Assembly (NCBI GenBank): GCA_900321105.1
Contig: OOHL01000005.1
Span: 449-56,214, forward strand
Length of the DNA: 55,766 bases
Source of the DNA: an uncultured Pseudomonadota bacterium
GTDB lineage: Bacteria; Pseudomonadota; Alphaproteobacteria; Rs-D84
Direction: 5' to 3'
The position numbers and the translations under genes are program-made. The notes below the pieces were generated by a model. That model did no database searches, was not told where the DNA came from, and saw nothing but the letters and a program-made list of their open reading frames with translations. Shown here piece by piece: positions 26,487 to 33,768 of the stretch; the first letter of the stretch is position 1, and each line of letters starts with the position of its first letter.

Positions 26487-27235
26487 AATTAAGATACATA
26501 ACATGTTCTGATCCCCGCGAAAATATATCTGTACCGTCTTTAATAAATTTTACTGAAAAATATCCAATATCTGAATTGGGAATTCAGGCTCATCCTGGTC
26601 CTATGTCTTACAAAGGGCGCAGATATGGATGGTTTAATCAGATTATGTTCGTTTCTGGTAATATGCCAACACCTCCAAATATCGCATTACATATAAATTA
26701 TGAATGGTGCGATTGTATGTGCCGCGGCATTATTCCAATTGAATTACAAAAATGGATAAATGCACGCAATGATATAACAAAAGAACCGGTTATAAAAAGA
26801 ATTCAATTAAATATCGGGGACAACACGCGATCATTTAATCCATTGGCACTGGCAAATTTGATCAAGAACCACAAAGACCAAGAATTCATTTTGCCATACA
26901 ATAAAAATACATCGGCACAAATAGCACAGTTAAAATCAACAGGTGTGCGATTTTCGCTTTTGTTTGATAATTCTTATGGGACCGGAATTTCACCAGATGA
27001 ATGGCAAAAACCTGTTTATGAAGACGTGCCAAATGGCTATGCGGGCGGACTTGGACCTGGTAATGTTGAAATACAATTAAAGAAAATAAACAAAATATTA
27101 CCAGCCGATTATGAAACATGGATAGATGCCGAAGGTCGCCTGCGTGATATTTATGACACACAAAGTTTTTCACTGGGTCTGGCCGAAAGATATATGTCCG
27201 AAGCAATTAAATGGCATAATCAAAACACAAAATAA
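26483..27235 (+). CDS. TrpF-like TIM-barrel protein A, function unknown
   Basis: The 250-residue protein resembles phosphoribosylanthranilate isomerase in outline. YITCSDPRE at the N-terminus carries Cys8, in the place of the catalytic base of TrpF. FSLLFDNSYGTG gives Asp162 in the place of the catalytic acid. The phosphate-binding GYAGGLGPGNV and WIDAEGRL follow in the order expected for the last strands of the barrel. It differs strongly elsewhere and has no trp gene near it, so another aldose-to-ketose isomerisation or a modified-nucleoside reaction is possible. AAAGGA supports the ATG at 26483, which overlaps the rlmN stop. It is a tandem paralogue of the next gene. Confidence 0.65.
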   Translation: MKLRYITCSDPRENISVPSLINFTEKYPISELGIQAHPGPMSYKGRRYGWFNQIMFVSGNMPTPPNIALHINYEWCDCMCRGIIPIELQKWINARNDITKEPVIKRIQLNIGDNTRSFNPLALANLIKNHKDQEFILPYNKNTSAQIAQLKSTGVRFSLLFDNSYGTGISPDEWQKPVYEDVPNGYAGGLGPGNVEIQLKKINKILPADYETWIDAEGRLRDIYDTQSFSLGLAERYMSEAIKWHNQNTK

Positions 27236-27246
27236 CGGATACTGAT

Positions 27247-27996
27247 ATGCAATTAAGATATATAACATGTTCGGACCCACGCGAACATAATTCGATAAAA
27301 TCAATTATAAGCCTGGCGCATATGCCACACGCTGAAATTGCGGTCCAATGTCATCCATCCAAAATGTCACCAGGCATGCCGCGCAATATTTGGTTTGAAC
27401 AATTAATTCATGAAACATTACAAACATCACATGTCAATCTGGCAATTCACATAAACAACGAATGGGCTAATGATATTTGTACCCGCGGGATAATTCCAGA
27501 TACAATTTATAATTGGATAAAAATTGAAAGAACACACAAAAAACCACTTATAAAACGTGTTCAATTAAATATGTCAAAAAATGTTGCTGATAATATTAAT
27601 ATCAATGCAATGCGTGGTCTGTTATATGATTTTCGACATACAGAATTCATATTCCAATACAACGACAAAACAAAAGATGCAATTGAAAAAATGCATAAAT
27701 CTGGCGCAAAGTTTTCACTTTTGTTTGATGCATCTGGCGGTAATGGTATTTCACCAGATAAATGGCAAAAACCGGTATATGACGAACACCCAATGGGATA
27801 CAGTGGTGGAATATCCCCCGACAACGTTATTGGAAATTTAAGAAAAATAGACAATGTTGCACATGGGCGTGAAATCTGGATTGATGCCGAAGGCAGACTT
27901 AAATCACAAAACCTTTTTGATGAAAAGGCATTATTTGATACCGACCTGGCAAAGGTCTATATTCAACGCGCCAACAAATGGCAAAAAATGCGTTAA
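27247..27996 (+). CDS. TrpF-like TIM-barrel protein B, tandem paralogue
   Basis: The 249-residue product is clearly related to the preceding one. It has the same YITCSDPRE opening (Cys8), FSLLFDASGGNG with Asp161, ISPDKWQKPVY, GYSGGISPDNV and WIDAEGRL. Both TrpF-type catalytic positions are kept, so it is probably active. The pair arose by duplication and has diverged mostly between residues 10 and 130. It is the last gene of the lpt-surA-rlmN operon, 11 bases after its twin, and is followed by a terminator. Two coupled paralogues might form a heteromer or act on related substrates; this is inference. Confidence 0.65.
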   Translation: MQLRYITCSDPREHNSIKSIISLAHMPHAEIAVQCHPSKMSPGMPRNIWFEQLIHETLQTSHVNLAIHINNEWANDICTRGIIPDTIYNWIKIERTHKKPLIKRVQLNMSKNVADNININAMRGLLYDFRHTEFIFQYNDKTKDAIEKMHKSGAKFSLLFDASGGNGISPDKWQKPVYDEHPMGYSGGISPDNVIGNLRKIDNVAHGREIWIDAEGRLKSQNLFDEKALFDTDLAKVYIQRANKWQKMR

Positions 27997-28024
27997 AAAA
28001 ACCGCCGTTTGGCGGTTGTTTTTT
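27994..28024. terminator. Bidirectional terminator
   Basis: The stem aaccgcc (28000-28006) / ggcggtt (28011-28017) with loop gttt is flanked by an A-run and a T-run. It separates the TrpF-like pair from the convergent gene at 28024. Confidence 0.85.
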
Positions 28025-29145
28025 TAATACGTTGTTACTGCACCTAAAAAATACCTATGTTCCAAATCTGCTCTGTCAACACCATTTCTTTCACAATAAT
28101 CATTCAATTCCGATATACAAATGCTGCGTCTGTCCAAAATTTCTCTACATCTGCGACATTCGTCACCTTCTCTATTCAATCTTTCGCTTGTTGTATTTTC
28201 ACGACATTCGCCATATTGATTCATAGAAATACTGTTTGGACAACCATTTTCATTCATTTCGTCTTCACAATTTGCCGCACTGCCACCAAGATATAGTCCT
28301 TGGCTAAAATGTGCTCTTTTCAAATTACAGTCTTTATCTATATCAACTTGTGATATGTCCAAGTATTTATAGTTTTTGCTTTTGTTTGTTTGGGAGGCTG
28401 ATTCCGCTGTGCACACAACATCAGAATCAAAATCTTTATATGAACTAACTGTATAGTTATTACCATTTAATGTTGTATGGAATCCATCTTTACATTTTGT
28501 AATAAAACATTCCATTGAATCATCTTCTGCTTTAAGCCAGAACCCCATTTTGGCATTATGCGAATCTAAAATTTCTTGCGAACAAACTTCAAGTTGCGGA
28601 ACATTTTCTTCTTCCGTTTCTTCTGGTATTGGTAAAACACTTGCAGAACCGTCTTTACATTGTTCGTATGATTTCATTTCTTTTTGACCACACAAACAAG
28701 TCTTTTCCGATGCATTATATTGTCCACCACGTTGTGAACATTCGCCAGCCGCATCGACCAGAACACATTTTCCATTTTCCCATTCATAAAAAGTTTTGGC
28801 ATTACATTGTGCCATTGCGCTTTCTAACTGTTGCGCCTTTTGTTCTTTTATCGCATTATCTAAATCTTCTTGTGCAGTTTTTATTCTTTTGTCATTTTTT
28901 TCTATCGTTTTTTCGTTTGTTTTTATTGTTTTTGCTTCATATATATTTGCCGCGACACCCGCCGCAGTTAAACCCAATGTAGAAACGCCCGCAATTTTAA
29001 GTCCCTTGGTCGAACCCATGCATTTTTCCAATTCTTCCATCTTGTTTTGCTTTTCACGAACCAATTGTGTATAACGCGCAGACGCACCAAGACACATGCC
29101 CGGCACCAACATTAATAATAAAAACGATACAAAATATTTTTTCAT
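28024..29145 (-). CDS. Secreted cysteine-rich protein with glycine zipper and coiled coil
   Basis: The 373-residue product has a signal peptide (1-20, MCLGA), then a short helix, then a Gly/Ala-rich hydrophobic segment (GLKIAGVSTLGLTAAGVAAN, about 49-68). A Lys/Glu coiled coil with TIEKNDKRIK-type repeats follows (about 72-110). The C-terminal 260 residues hold about 20 cysteines in spaced groups (GGQYNASEKTCLCG, CRRCREIL). No family is recognised. The glycine spacing suggests a membrane-inserting or oligomerising glycine zipper. It overlaps the next upstream gene by ATGA and shares its architecture, and the large protein at 3714 carries similar segments. A surface or envelope function is inferred. 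Confidence 0.65.
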   Translation of the reverse strand: MKKYFVSFLLLMLVPGMCLGASARYTQLVREKQNKMEELEKCMGSTKGLKIAGVSTLGLTAAGVAANIYEAKTIKTNEKTIEKNDKRIKTAQEDLDNAIKEQKAQQLESAMAQCNAKTFYEWENGKCVLVDAAGECSQRGGQYNASEKTCLCGQKEMKSYEQCKDGSASVLPIPEETEEENVPQLEVCSQEILDSHNAKMGFWLKAEDDSMECFITKCKDGFHTTLNGNNYTVSSYKDFDSDVVCTAESASQTNKSKNYKYLDISQVDIDKDCNLKRAHFSQGLYLGGSAANCEDEMNENGCPNSISMNQYGECRENTTSERLNREGDECRRCREILDRRSICISELNDYCERNGVDRADLEHRYFLGAVTTY

Positions 29146-29513
29146 TTCAGTGCATCTTTTTGTTTATTTAAATCTTTTATTGTTTCTTTTTGGGTTTTAA
29201 TTTCATCTTTTTGATCTTTGATTTTTACACCCTGGACCCCGGCCGCAACACCTGTTGACACCACCCCGGCAGCCCCGATAACAGTTGCCGCAATCCAACC
29301 TTTTTTCTGTTTTTTACATTTTGCGATTTCTTCATCCAATATCGCAATATCGTTTTCCAATGTAGCAATTGCTGCATCTTCATCAAAATCCTCAATTGAT
29401 TCGCCACTTTGTACTATGAATTTATTTTGCGTATTATTATTGATCTTTACTGCTGCATCTGCATTAAAAACACTTACGAAAACGCATGCAAAAATTAAAA
29501 CATATTTTTTCAT
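29142..29513 (-). CDS. Small envelope protein with glycine zipper and coiled coil
   Basis: The 123-residue protein has a signal peptide (1-20, FNADAA). An acidic linker and a helix (ATLENDIAILDEEIAKCK) follow, then a glycine-zipper segment (WIAATVIGAAGVVSTGVAAG, about 74-93), and a C-terminal Lys-rich coiled coil built from near-repeats of KIKDQKDEIK. GGGG lies six bases before the ATG at 29513; an earlier in-frame start at 29537 would place eight extra residues before the signal peptide and is rejected. It overlaps the downstream, longer relative by four bases. The two probably act together; the function is unknown. Confidence 0.65.
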   Translation of the reverse strand: MKKYVLIFACVFVSVFNADAAVKINNNTQNKFIVQSGESIEDFDEDAAIATLENDIAILDEEIAKCKKQKKGWIAATVIGAAGVVSTGVAAGVQGVKIKDQKDEIKTQKETIKDLNKQKDALK

Positions 29514-29614
29514 GAAAAACCCCGCTCTTTTGAACAAATTATATCATAAAAAGCACAAATATAAAAATTATTTCTGGACAAATATAAAAAATAAGGTAAT
29601 ATAGGTATCGCTTT

Positions 29615-29691
29615 GGGTGTTTAGCTCAGTTGATTAGAGCATCTCGTTTACACCGAGAGGGTCAGGGGTTTGAGTCCCTTAACACCCACCA
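29615..29691 (+). tRNA. tRNA-Val (anticodon TAC)
   Basis: A full cloverleaf can be folded. The acceptor is GGGTGTT (29615-29621) / AACACCC (29681-29687). The D stem is GCTC/GAGC. The anticodon stem is TCTCG/CGAGA with loop TTTACAC, giving anticodon TAC at 29649-29651. The T stem is AGGGG/CCCTT (one G-T pair) with loop TTTGAGT. The discriminator is A and CCA is encoded at 29689-29691. A TGGACA (29575-29580) and TAATAT (29597-29602) pair 16 bases apart is a plausible promoter. Confidence 0.95.
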
Positions 29692-29859
29692 AAATTTAAA
29701 CCGGGTTTTCCCGGTTTTAATTTTGTTTTGTGGTGTTTGGACGAAAACCCCAGGTTTGACTATGAGTAAGCAAAAACGAGTATTTACGAAGTTTGAGCGC
29801 TAACGAATGCCGCGCAGGCGAAAGCCGAGCGAGTCCCTTAACACCCACCAAAATTTAAA
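29672..29859. repeat. Duplicated 3' end of tRNA-Val, att-like direct repeat
   Basis: A perfect 29-base direct repeat occurs at 29672-29700 and 29831-29859. It comprises the last 20 bases of the tRNA, through CCA, plus nine bases after it. The 130 bases between contain the tRNA terminator and unassigned DNA, with no integrase. Such tRNA 3'-end duplications mark tRNA-targeted integration sites, so this may be the scar of a lost element; this is inference. Confidence 0.6.
29698..29730 (+). terminator. Terminator after tRNA-Val(TAC)
   Basis: The 8 bp stem aaaccggg / cccggttt with loop tttt is followed by a T-rich run. Confidence 0.8.
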
Positions 29860-29884
29860 AACCGGCCTTTTAGGTCGGTTTAAT
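29853..29884 (-). terminator. Probable terminator after ybaB
   Basis: The stem accggcc / ggtcggt (29861-29879, one G-T pair) is followed on the minus strand by a T/A-rich run. It is weaker than the other terminators here. Confidence 0.55.
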
Positions 29885-30175
29885 TTATTCTATCGATCCG
29901 GTGACTTCGTTCATTGTCTTTTCGATCAATGCATCTGCTTTTGTTTTTGCATCAACATAGGCATCCATCACCGCCGCTGATAACATCTGTGCATCGGTAT
30001 TCAATGCGTTTGGTTGTATAACCACAGATAACACATCATATTTGCCTGTCATTGTCACAATAACATCACCGTTGCCCCCTATTCCGCGCACCTGTTGTGC
30101 ACCAAGTGAATCCTGGGCAGCAGATATTTTTGATTGTAAATCTTGTGCCTGGGCCATAAGGCTTTCCATATCCAT
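29885..30175 (-). CDS. ybaB: Nucleoid-associated protein, YbaB/EbfC family
   Basis: YbaB/EbfC proteins are small DNA-binding dimers that coat the nucleoid. The 96-residue protein has the N-terminal helix ESLMAQAQDLQSKISAAQD and the central strands VIVTMTGKYDVLSVVI. Its C-terminal helix has the family form AAVMDAYVDAKTKADALIE. The ATG at 30175 is fixed by AGGAGG six bases upstream; a GTG at 30196 would overlap that site. In most bacteria ybaB lies between dnaX and recR; here dnaX is 15 kb away and recR is not in the window, and ybaB closes a pnp operon. Confidence 0.88.
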   Translation of the reverse strand: MDMESLMAQAQDLQSKISAAQDSLGAQQVRGIGGNGDVIVTMTGKYDVLSVVIQPNALNTDAQMLSAAVMDAYVDAKTKADALIEKTMNEVTGSIE

Positions 30176-30185
30176 AAAACCCCTC

Positions 30186-30542
30186 CTATTTTTCACGTAT
30201 CAACAGCATCTGTATAGCTTTTGCTGGTATTCCAAGCTGTTTAGTCCAAAACTCTGTCAATTGCATTTTTGGAATAATATTAGAATTCGCATCTTTTAAT
30301 GCAGCAACCCCGGTATCGAATTCTTTTTTTCCGCTGTATAATAATCTGATTCTTTTTTGACCAGATGGTGCAATATCATAACCATGTATTTCAAATCGAT
30401 ATTTGCCTGTTTCTTGGTTTTGTGCGACAGATGTCAAATACAAACTAGACAACATTTTTTTATATTCAGGAATCTTCGCAACCGGGCAACCTAAATAGGA
30501 TGCCCAATCGCTATCTTCCCAATCTAAACGTCTTTTTGGCAT
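30186..30542 (-). CDS. Small protein, function unknown
   Basis: The 118-residue product has no signal peptide or membrane segment. It opens with a basic, Trp-rich stretch (MPKRRLDWEDSDWASYLG) and ends in a helix (LGIPAKAIQMLLIREK). The middle has alternating strand-like residues (YRFEIHGYDIAPSG). CAGGAG lies six bases before the ATG. It sits 15 bases after pnp and 10 bases before ybaB, so it is part of their operon. I recognise no family; a nucleic-acid-related role is suggested only by its neighbours. Confidence 0.6.
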   Translation of the reverse strand: MPKRRLDWEDSDWASYLGCPVAKIPEYKKMLSSLYLTSVAQNQETGKYRFEIHGYDIAPSGQKRIRLLYSGKKEFDTGVAALKDANSNIIPKMQLTEFWTKQLGIPAKAIQMLLIREK

Positions 30543-30557
30543 ATAAAACTCCTGGTA

Positions 30558-32720
30558 TTATTTCTTTTCTTTACCAGTTTTTTGATCAATACCAACCATG
30601 GACAAACGCGTTTTGCCGCGTTTATCTGTGCCCATGTATTTTACAAAAACTTTGTCGCCTTCTTTGATTTTAGCGTCTTCAATTTTTGCCAATCTTTCCC
30701 CTGTGATTTCAGAAATATGAACCAAGGATTCAAAATTTTTCAAAATCTTTACAAACAAACCAAAATCTTTGATTCCACTGACAACACCTTCATAGATTTC
30801 GCCAACTTCTGGTTCCGCGACAATTTCTTTGATGCGTTTGATTGCTTCTTCGGCATCATCTTTGTCGGCTGCCATGATTTTAATACTGCCATCGTCTTCT
30901 AATTCGATTTGGGTATTTGTTTCACGTGTCAAAGCCTGGATAACAGAACCACCCTTGCCAATAACATCACGAACTTTGTCTGGATCAATTTTCATTGTAT
31001 ATGCCTGTGGTGCATATTCAGACAAAGATGTTCTTGGTTTCTTGATTGCTTTTTCAATTTTACCAAGGATGTGCATACGGCCATCTTTTGCCTGTGCCAA
31101 CGCATGTTCCATGATTTCAAAAGTAATCGATGTGATTTTAATATCCATTTGCAATGCGGTAATACCTTGATCTGTACCTGTGACCTTAAAGTCCATATCG
31201 CCAAGGTGGTCTTCATCGCCCAAGATATCTGTCAAGATTGCATAATCATCGCCTTCTTTAATCAATCCCATCGCGATACCTGCAACTGGACGTTTCATTG
31301 GAACGCCGCCATCCATCATCGCCAATGTTGCGCCACATGTTGTCGCCATCGAAGACGAACCATTAGATTCCAAAATGTCGCTGCATATACGAATTACATA
31401 ATCAAATTCGCTGCGACTTGGAACCATTGGATGAACCGCGCGCCATGCCAAATTACCATGTCCCAATTCACGACGACCTGGGGATTTTAAACCTTTGGCT
31501 TCACCAACTGAATATCCTGGGAAGTTATAGTTCAAAATGAAATCGCGTTCGCTGTCACCATCCAAAGATTCGATTGGCAATGCGTCTTTGCCACCACCCA
31601 GTGTCAAAGATACCAAAGCCTGTGTTTCACCACGTGTGAACAATGCAGATCCGTGTGCGCGTGGCAATACACCCAATTCAATTTCAATTGGACGTACAGT
31701 TTTTGTATCACGACCATCGATACGTGGTTTGCCCGCCAAAATATTTCCGCGCATAATACGTGCGGTAATACCTTCGACAATTTCATCAGCCCACGATTCC
31801 AATGTTGATGTTGCTGTTTCGGTTTCTGGGAACAATTCTGCGATACGTGCTTTTGCTTTTGCATGAATTTCAGACAAAGTATCAAGACGAACCAATTTTT
31901 CTTTGATTAACAATGCGTCTGTGATTTCACCTGCGAATTGTTCAAAATCTTTTTCCATTGCAACATATTCTTCGCTGTGTTCTGGAATTGCCCATGGTTC
32001 TTTGCCAGCCTTTTTAACAAATTCGTTAATTGCCTTGATAACTGTTTGTTGTTGATCAAAACCGAATTTAACAGCACCCAAAGTTGTCTTTTCATCCAAT
32101 TCACCAATTTCAGATTCAACCATCAACACACCGTCTTTTGTAGCAGCAACAACCAAATCCATTTGTGATTCTTCGACTTCTTTTTTGGATGGGTTTAACA
32201 AATATTTGCCATCTTTATATCCAACACGTGCTGCACCAATTGGGCCTGCGAAAGGAACACCAGAAATTGCCAACGCCGCAGATGACGCAATCATAGCCAA
32301 AATATCAGGTTGATTTTTCTTGTCATAAGAAAACACCTGGGCAATGATTTGAACTTTGTTTTTAAATGTTTCTGGGAACAATGGACGAATTGGACGGTCA
32401 ATCAAACGCGCAATTAATGTTTCGCTTACGCTTGCTTTTCCTTCACGACGATCACGTGAACCAGGGATACGACCAGATGACGCATATTTTTCCTGGTAAT
32501 CAACAGTCAAAGGAAAGAAATCTTGACCTTCGACAGCAGTCTTTTCAGCACACACAGTTGCCAAAACCATTGTGCCACCCATTGTTGCCATAACGGCACC
32601 AGTTGCTTGTTTTGCAAAACGACCTGTTTCCAAAATAACCTTTTCATCACCATATTGAAATTCAACAGTGACCGGATTATTCAAAACATGTTTTTCGCCT
32701 TTTTTAAATATTCCAAACAT
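30558..32720 (-). CDS. pnp: Polyribonucleotide nucleotidyltransferase (PNPase)
   Basis: PNPase degrades RNA from the 3' end with phosphate, releasing nucleoside diphosphates, and is a core part of RNA turnover. The 720-residue protein has two RNase PH domains (about 15-230 and 320-555) joined by a helical domain, then a KH domain (IDPDKVRDVIGKGGSVIQAL) and an S1 domain ending in KTRLSMVGID. GGAG eight bases before the ATG at 32720 sets the start. rpsO, its common upstream partner, is elsewhere (43324). A leader of about 110 bases precedes it, and PNPase mRNAs are often autoregulated in that region. Confidence 0.97.
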   Translation of the reverse strand: MFGIFKKGEKHVLNNPVTVEFQYGDEKVILETGRFAKQATGAVMATMGGTMVLATVCAEKTAVEGQDFFPLTVDYQEKYASSGRIPGSRDRREGKASVSETLIARLIDRPIRPLFPETFKNKVQIIAQVFSYDKKNQPDILAMIASSAALAISGVPFAGPIGAARVGYKDGKYLLNPSKKEVEESQMDLVVAATKDGVLMVESEIGELDEKTTLGAVKFGFDQQQTVIKAINEFVKKAGKEPWAIPEHSEEYVAMEKDFEQFAGEITDALLIKEKLVRLDTLSEIHAKAKARIAELFPETETATSTLESWADEIVEGITARIMRGNILAGKPRIDGRDTKTVRPIEIELGVLPRAHGSALFTRGETQALVSLTLGGGKDALPIESLDGDSERDFILNYNFPGYSVGEAKGLKSPGRRELGHGNLAWRAVHPMVPSRSEFDYVIRICSDILESNGSSSMATTCGATLAMMDGGVPMKRPVAGIAMGLIKEGDDYAILTDILGDEDHLGDMDFKVTGTDQGITALQMDIKITSITFEIMEHALAQAKDGRMHILGKIEKAIKKPRTSLSEYAPQAYTMKIDPDKVRDVIGKGGSVIQALTRETNTQIELEDDGSIKIMAADKDDAEEAIKRIKEIVAEPEVGEIYEGVVSGIKDFGLFVKILKNFESLVHISEITGERLAKIEDAKIKEGDKVFVKYMGTDKRGKTRLSMVGIDQKTGKEKK

Positions 32721-32837
32721 ATATTTTCTCCATTTTTTAGTTAGTTTATCTGTGCAGAGAAAAATCATTCGTTTTTGCACTCTGTCACACCAAGCACAAA
32801 AAAGAACAATTTCATCCCTGCGACTTTTCCGAGATTG

Positions 32838-32865
32838 ATTATAAAATATATTTAATGTTTTGCAA
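32838..32865 (-). promoter_or_regulatory. pnp promoter
   Basis: On the minus strand TTGCAA (32860-32865) and TATAAT (32838-32843) are 16 bases apart, giving a pnp leader of about 110 bases. The -35 box abuts the gpsA terminator. Confidence 0.6.
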
Positions 32866-32866
32866 C

Positions 32867-32895
32867 AAAAAAGCCCCGCTTTTCACGGGGATTTT
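32867..32895 (-). terminator. Terminator of the TPR-gpsA operon
   Basis: The stem ccccg (32874-32878) / cgggg (32886-32890) with flanking A/T pairs is followed on the minus strand by a run of T. Confidence 0.75.
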
Positions 32896-32904
32896 TTATT
32901 TTAT

Positions 32905-33768
32905 TTACAAACCCATTTTTTCCTTCATTTCAATTAACACTGGGGTTTTAATTCCAAGTTTTTCAGCGCGCCTGATTAAACCGCGTAATGCAAATATACC
33001 CTCAACCGTTCCGGTGTATTGTTCGCCACGTGCGATTGCTTCACCCGCTGAAAAATTACGGGATGTTGGTGATGTAGCAGAAAGGAATAAATCCCCCACC
33101 CCACAAAGCCCATGGAACGTTCCGCAATCCGCGCCCATTTCAACGGCAATATCAACAATTTCATCCCATGCGCGTGTAAATATCAATGCGCGTTCGTTTT
33201 CACCACCAGATTTTATTGTTAAATAACCCGATATCAAAGATTCTGCATTTTTACCAACGCCACAAATTTGTGCACCCATAAAATCATCACTGTCCTGCAA
33301 ATAAAGCGCAGATAATGCGATATGACCACCTGCCCTTACCCGTTCATTCCCGGCAATCGTAGAACCGGTTGGGATACCGGTTGCAACCTCACGCGCAAAT
33401 TGTGGACCCGACAAAACACCAAAATCTTTGCATTCAGGTAATTCTGTATTCAAAATTTCAGACATAAATTCGCCAGATTCACCCTCCATACCCTTGGTAC
33501 AAATCAAAACTGGTTGTCCATTATAAACATTGCGCATCTTCTTAACTGTTTCACGAAAAAACGCAGCCGGTGTGACGATTAACCAATATTCGCAAGCCCC
33601 TAAATCTGCCATATCATCTGTACGATTGACATTTTCTGGCTTTTCCAAATCAGCCAATCCATCAAAAACACCTTTGAACGCCCAATGTGTGACTTCATTC
33701 CCAGAACGCGCACAAGTATATGCCAACGCTGTGCCCCATGCACCCGCGCCAAAAACCCCTATTTTCAT
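32905..33768 (-). CDS. gpsA: Glycerol-3-phosphate dehydrogenase [NAD(P)+] GpsA
   Basis: GpsA reduces dihydroxyacetone phosphate to sn-glycerol 3-phosphate for phospholipid synthesis. The 287-residue protein has the Rossmann motif GAGAWGTALA (8-17), the motif LSGPQFAREVATGIP, GVGKNAESL with the lysine typical of the active site, and the C-terminal signature FHGLCGVGDLFLSATSPTSRN. It is about 40 residues shorter than most family members; much of the loss is in the first domain, where the usual loop around NxxYLPG is absent. The start at 33768 overlaps the TPR gene by ATGA; the upstream alternative at 33816 is less likely. Confidence 0.9.
   Translation of the reverse strand: MKIGVFGAGAWGTALAYTCARSGNEVTHWAFKGVFDGLADLEKPENVNRTDDMADLGACEYWLIVTPAAFFRETVKKMRNVYNGQPVLICTKGMEGESGEFMSEILNTELPECKDFGVLSGPQFAREVATGIPTGSTIAGNERVRAGGHIALSALYLQDSDDFMGAQICGVGKNAESLISGYLTIKSGGENERALIFTRAWDEIVDIAVEMGADCGTFHGLCGVGDLFLSATSPTSRNFSAGEAIARGEQYTGTVEGIFALRGLIRRAEKLGIKTPVLIEMKEKMGL

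Larger units (their letters stand above)
29514..29884. other. Intergenic stretch holding tRNA-Val and its duplicated 3' end
   Basis: This gap of 371 bases contains the tRNA-Val(TAC) gene, its terminator, about 100 bases of unassigned sequence (29731-29830) and a second copy of the tRNA 3' end. No protein gene is seen. Confidence 0.6.

Noticed and set aside
29701..29830. A small integrase or toxin gene between the tRNA repeats
   Set aside because: Only 130 bases, with stop codons in all frames examined and a terminator at its start.
30917..30932. A second parS-like string tgtttcacgtgtcaaa
   Set aside because: It lies inside pnp, encodes conserved protein sequence, and only one half-site is intact.
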